From NCBI RefSeq assembly GCF_041435335.1, contig NZ_CP108430.1:8590001-8654000 (forward strand): a stretch of 64,000 bases of DNA. Direction: 5' to 3'. This document shows positions 60,651 through 64,000 of the stretch, one piece after another. This stretch comes from Streptomyces sp. NBC_01283 (GTDB lineage Bacteria > Actinomycetota > Actinomycetes > Streptomycetales > Streptomycetaceae). The notes beneath the pieces were generated by a model that saw only the letters and a program-made list of their open reading frames with translations, was not told the origin of the DNA and did no database searches. Numbering within the stretch: the first letter of the stretch is position 1; each line of letters opens with the position of its first letter. The position numbers and the translations under genes were made by a program.

Positions 60651-63164
60651 TCAGAGCTGGCCGACGTCCGTGACGCGGACGACGGCGCGGCCCTCCTCGT
60701 CGGAGGCCGCGAGATCGACCTCCGCGCTGATGCCCCAGTCATGGTCGCCGTTCGGGTCGGCGAACGTCTGCCGGACGCGCCACAGACCGTGCTCCGGGTC
60801 CTCCTCGATGAGCAGCAGCTTGGGGCCGCGCGCATCGGGACCGGTGCCGAGATCTTCGTACTCGTCCCAGTACTTGTCCATGGCCGCGCCCCAGGCGTCC
60901 GCGTCCCAGCCGGAATCGGCGTCCAGCTCGCCCAGCTCCTCGACGTGGTCGAGCGCGGCGAGCTCGACGCGGCGGAAGAGCGCGTTGCGGACCAGGACGC
61001 GGAAGGCGCGGGCGTTGGCGGTGACCGGCTTGACCTGGTCGGCGCGCTCCTGGGCCTCCTCGGCGGTCATGACCTCGGGGTTGGCGAGCTGCTCCCACTC
61101 GTCGAGGAGGCTGGAGTCGACCTGGCGGACCATCTCACCGAGCCAGGCGATGAGGTCTTCCAGGTCCTCGGACTTCAGGTCGTCCGGGATGGTGTGCTCA
61201 AGTGCCTTGTACGCGCTCGCGAGGTAGCGAAGGACGATGCCCTCGGTGCGGGCGAGCTCGTAGAAGGACGTGAACTCCGTGAAGGACAGCGCCCGTTCGT
61301 ACATGTCGCGGATCACGGACTTGGGGGAGAGCGGGTGGTCGCCGACCCACGGGTGGCTCGTCCTGTAGGTGTTGTACGCGTGGAAGAGGAGCTCCTCCAG
61401 GGGCTTGGGATAGGTGACGTCCTGGAGCCGCTCCATGCGGTCCTCGTACTCGACGCCGTCCGCCTTCATCAGGGCCACGGCCTCGCCGCGCGCCTTGTTC
61501 TGCTGGGCGGCGAGGATCTGACGCGGATCGTCCAGCGTGGACTCGACGACGGACACCATGTCCAGGGCGTACGAGGGGGACTCCTGGTCCAGCAGGTCGA
61601 AGGCGGCGAGCGCGAACGTCGACAGCGGCTGGTTGAGCGCGAAGTCCTGCTGCAGGTCGACCGTCAGCCGCACGATGCGGCCCGAGGCGTCCGGCTGGTC
61701 GAGCTTCTCGACCACTCCGCCGTCAAGGAGCGAACGGTAGATGGCGATGGCGCGGCGGATGTGGCGCAGCTGCTGCTTGCGCGGCTCGTGGTTGTCCTCA
61801 AGAAGGTGACGCATCGCCTCGAAGGCGTTGCCCGGACGGGCGATCACCGCGAGGAGCATCGTGTGCGTGACGCGGAAGCGGGAGGTCAGCGGCTCGGGCT
61901 CCGAGGCGATGAGCTTCTCGAAGCCGGCCTCGGTCCATCCCACGAAGCCCTCGGGGGCCTTCTTGCGCACCACCTTGCGGCGCTTCTTCGGATCGTCGCC
62001 CGCCTTGTTGAGCGCCTTCTCGTTCTCGATGACGTGCTCGGGCGCCTGCGCCACGACGAGGCCCGCCGTGTCGAAGCCCGCGCGTCCCGCGCGGCCCGCG
62101 ATCTGGTGGAACTCCCGGGCGCGCAGGGTCCGTACACGCGTGCCGTCGTACTTGGTGAGGGCGGTGAAGAGGACCGTGCGGATCGGGACGTTGACGCCGA
62201 CGCCGAGCGTGTCCGTGCCGCAGATGACCTTCAGCAGACCGGCCTGCGCCAGCTTCTCGACGAGCCGCCGGTACTTGGGCAGCATGCCCGCGTGGTGCAC
62301 GCCGATGCCGTGGCGCACATACCGCGAGAGGTTGCGGCCGAACTTGGTGGTGAAGCGGAAGTTGCCGATCAGGTCGGCGATCTTGTCCTTCTCCTCGCGG
62401 GTGCACATGTTGATGCTCATCAGCGACTGCGCGCGCTCGACGGCCTGTGCCTGCGTGAAGTGCACGATGTAGACCGGCGCCTGCTTGGTCTCCAGGAGCT
62501 CGGTGAGCGTCTCGGTGATGGGCGTCAGACGGTATTCGTACGAGAGGGGGACCGGGCGTGTCGCCGAACGCACCACCGAGGTGGGGCGGCCCGTGCGGCG
62601 CGTCAGGTCCTTCTCGAACATCGACACGTCGCCGAGCGTCGCGGACATGAGGATGAACTGTGCCTGCGGCAGTTCGAGGATCGGGATCTGCCAGGCCCAG
62701 CCGCGGTCCCCCTCCGCGTAGAAGTGGAACTCGTCCATCACGACCTGGCCGACGTCGGCGTTCTTGCCGTCCCGCAGCGCGATCGACGCGAGGACCTCGG
62801 CCGTGCAGCAGATGACGGGGGCGTCGGAGTTGACGGACGCGTCACCGGTCAGCATGCCGACGTTCTCGGTGCCGAAGAGCTTGCACAGGTCGAAGAACTT
62901 CTCCGACACCAGCGCCTTGATCGGGGCCGTGTAGAAAGTGACCTTGTCCTGGGCCAGTGCGGTGAAGTGCGCGCCCGCCGCGACCAGGCTCTTTCCGGAG
63001 CCGGTCGGAGTGGACAAGATCACGTTGGCTCCGGAGACCACCTCGATCAGCGCCTCCTCCTGAGCCGGATAGAGAGTGATCCCCGTCTCCTCGGCCCACG
63101 AGGAGAAGGCTTCGAAGAGGGCATCGGGGTCGGCATCCGGCGGCAGCTGATCAATGAGTGTCAC
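60651..63164 (-). CDS. DEAD/DEAH-box RNA helicase with C-terminal DUF3516
   Basis: It starts at GTG 63164, 837 residues. Helicase motifs: Q-like 'YPAQEEALIEVV', Walker A 'STPTGSGKSLVAA', Ia 'FYTAPIKALVSEKF', motif II 'VVMDEFHFY', III 'FILMSATLGD', VI 'HQIAGRAGRAGFDTAG'. The C-terminal 380 residues are DUF3516-like, a fusion characteristic of this actinobacterial helicase group related to Ski2-type enzymes. It probably unwinds RNA, working in RNA processing or degradation. Likely co-transcribed with tesB. Confidence 0.93.
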   Translation of the reverse strand: MTLIDQLPPDADPDALFEAFSSWAEETGITLYPAQEEALIEVVSGANVILSTPTGSGKSLVAAGAHFTALAQDKVTFYTAPIKALVSEKFFDLCKLFGTENVGMLTGDASVNSDAPVICCTAEVLASIALRDGKNADVGQVVMDEFHFYAEGDRGWAWQIPILELPQAQFILMSATLGDVSMFEKDLTRRTGRPTSVVRSATRPVPLSYEYRLTPITETLTELLETKQAPVYIVHFTQAQAVERAQSLMSINMCTREEKDKIADLIGNFRFTTKFGRNLSRYVRHGIGVHHAGMLPKYRRLVEKLAQAGLLKVICGTDTLGVGVNVPIRTVLFTALTKYDGTRVRTLRAREFHQIAGRAGRAGFDTAGLVVAQAPEHVIENEKALNKAGDDPKKRRKVVRKKAPEGFVGWTEAGFEKLIASEPEPLTSRFRVTHTMLLAVIARPGNAFEAMRHLLEDNHEPRKQQLRHIRRAIAIYRSLLDGGVVEKLDQPDASGRIVRLTVDLQQDFALNQPLSTFALAAFDLLDQESPSYALDMVSVVESTLDDPRQILAAQQNKARGEAVALMKADGVEYEDRMERLQDVTYPKPLEELLFHAYNTYRTSHPWVGDHPLSPKSVIRDMYERALSFTEFTSFYELARTEGIVLRYLASAYKALEHTIPDDLKSEDLEDLIAWLGEMVRQVDSSLLDEWEQLANPEVMTAEEAQERADQVKPVTANARAFRVLVRNALFRRVELAALDHVEELGELDADSGWDADAWGAAMDKYWDEYEDLGTGPDARGPKLLLIEEDPEHGLWRVRQTFADPNGDHDWGISAEVDLAASDEEGRAVVRVTDVGQL

Positions 63165-63285
63165 ACCCCCATCTTGCCTTCCTTCTCACCCGATCAGGGA
63201 ACCGGCGGTCCGCACGAAGATCACGAACGCTACGCTGTGTCGCCAACGGGGCGTCAGTTCAACGGAAATGGGGCGGGGAACAGCC

Positions 63286-64000
63286 ATGATGGGTCCGGCA
63301 CACTCACTGTCGGGGGCGGCGGCCTGGCTCGGCGTCGGAGCGGCCGCGGCGGCCGCGGGGCACACGATGCCCTGGCCGGTCCTCCTCGTCGGAGCCCTGA
63401 TCTGCGCCGGGGCCGCGCTCGCACCCGACCTCGACCACAAGTCGGCGACCATCTCGCGGGCCTTCGGTCCCGTCTCCCGGGGCCTGTGCGAGATCGTCGA
63501 CAAGCTCTCGGCCGCCGTCTACAAAGCCACCCGCAAGCAGGGCGACCCGCGCAGGGCCGGCGGACACCGCACCCTCACGCACACCTGGCTGTGGGCCGTC
63601 CTCATCGGGGCGGGCTCGTCCGCCCTCGCCATCTTCGGCGGTCGCTGGGCGGTCCTCGCGCTTCTCTTCGTCCATATGGTGCTCGCCATCGAAGGCCTGC
63701 TGTGGCGGGCCGCGCGCGGGTCGAGCAGCGATGTGCTGGTGTGGCTGCTCGCCGCGACGAGCGCCTGGATCCTCGCCGGAATCCTGGACAAGCCCGGGAA
63801 CGGCGCGGACTGGCTGTTCACCGCGCCGGGCCAGGAGTACCTGTGGCTGGGCCTGCCGATCGTCCTCGGCGCCCTGGTGCACGACATCGGGGACGCGCTG
63901 ACGGTCTCCGGCTGCCCGATCCTGTGGCCCATCCCCATCGGCCGCAAGCGCTGGTACCCCGTCGGACCGCCGAAGCTGATGCGCTTCCGTGCGGGCAGCT
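63286..64000 (+). CDS. Membrane-bound metal-dependent hydrolase (YdjM-like, 3' truncated)
   Basis: It starts at ATG 63286 behind GGGGCGGGG and runs off the right edge without a stop. About 238 residues are visible. Features: 'MMGPAHSLSGAAAWLGVGAA' (first conserved His), 'LICAGAALAPDLDHKSATI' (PDLDH metal motif), 'GHRTLTHTWLWAVLI' (HRxxTH motif), several membrane segments, 'LGALVHDIGDALTVSGCPILWPIPIGRKRWYPVGPPKL'. This is the LexA-binding, inner-membrane YdjM/DUF457 family; substrate unknown. The frame continues beyond 64000. Confidence 0.9.
   Translation, partial: MMGPAHSLSGAAAWLGVGAAAAAAGHTMPWPVLLVGALICAGAALAPDLDHKSATISRAFGPVSRGLCEIVDKLSAAVYKATRKQGDPRRAGGHRTLTHTWLWAVLIGAGSSALAIFGGRWAVLALLFVHMVLAIEGLLWRAARGSSSDVLVWLLAATSAWILAGILDKPGNGADWLFTAPGQEYLWLGLPIVLGALVHDIGDALTVSGCPILWPIPIGRKRWYPVGPPKLMRFRAGS

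Noticed and set aside
1..64000. tRNA genes, integrase, attachment sites or insertion sequences
   Set aside because: No cloverleaf with T-loop GGTTCGAATCC-type motif, no transposase or recombinase motifs, and no long terminal repeats were seen, although short or degenerate ones could be missed by eye.

Overview
The window comes from a high-GC actinobacterium, almost certainly a Streptomyces or close relative. Nearly every reading frame is G/C-biased at the third codon position. Several genes start with GTG or TTG behind purine-rich ribosome binding sites. The gene content is typical of the genus: a conservon (sensor kinase, roadblock, DUF742, GTPase), ROK-family sugar regulators, sugar ABC systems with no ATPase of their own, an MHYT protein and many Tat/Sec-secreted enzymes. 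I saw no tRNA, rRNA, CRISPR array, insertion sequence or phage gene.

Layout. (1) 0-10 kb is a secreted-enzyme region: the end of a TAP-type hydrolase, a malectin/Ig/beta-propeller dehydrogenase divergent from a galactose-oxidase-like copper radical enzyme with two CBM32-like domains, and an M4 (thermolysin-like) protease. Decayed gene remnants lie between them. (2) 10-20 kb is a xylosyl-oligosaccharide locus: alpha-xylosidase (GH31) divergent from xylose isomerase xylA, a lipoprotein sugar-binding protein, two permeases and a GH1 beta-glucosidase, followed by a convergent ROK repressor. (3) 20-31 kb holds an aldehyde dehydrogenase with an unusual GAF + SARP-like regulator, a peptidoglycan-type amidase, a formamidase-family enzyme, a TTC38-like TPR protein, a MerR-MFS pair and a LysR gene divergent from a cupin gene. 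(4) 30.5-34.6 kb is a second xylose locus: xylB plus a second ROK gene, divergent from a second xylA. A Bacillus-XylR-like operator lies between them. (5) 34.6-47.5 kb carries a frameshifted proline-rich membrane protein, a phytase-like esterase, a SWIM/SNF2 pair, a fatty-acid desaturase, a tiny membrane protein behind an apparent ECF promoter and a frameshifted HEAT-like giant protein. (6) 47.6-64 kb holds small conserved proteins, an MpaB-like oxygenase, a PadR gene divergent from a hydrolase, a methyltransferase, MHYT, the conservon with a duplicated roadblock gene nearby, a DUF6397-like protein, TPR, transporter gene remnants, tesB, a DEAD/DEAH helicase and a truncated metal-dependent hydrolase.

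How the genes fit together (inference). The two xyl loci look complementary. Locus 1 could import xyloglucan-derived oligosaccharides (isoprimeverose type), cleave xylose and glucose from them and isomerise xylose. Locus 2 supplies xylulokinase and a second isomerase for free xylose. The ABC transporter would need a shared ATPase such as MsiK from elsewhere. The secreted galactose oxidase could act on galactosyl side chains of plant polymers. The most unusual regulatory finding is the GAF + SARP-like activator beside an aldehyde dehydrogenase whose promoter carries a SARP-style 11-bp-spaced heptamer repeat. The next is the TCAGGG repeat cluster upstream of a sigma-E-like promoter for a 60-residue membrane protein.
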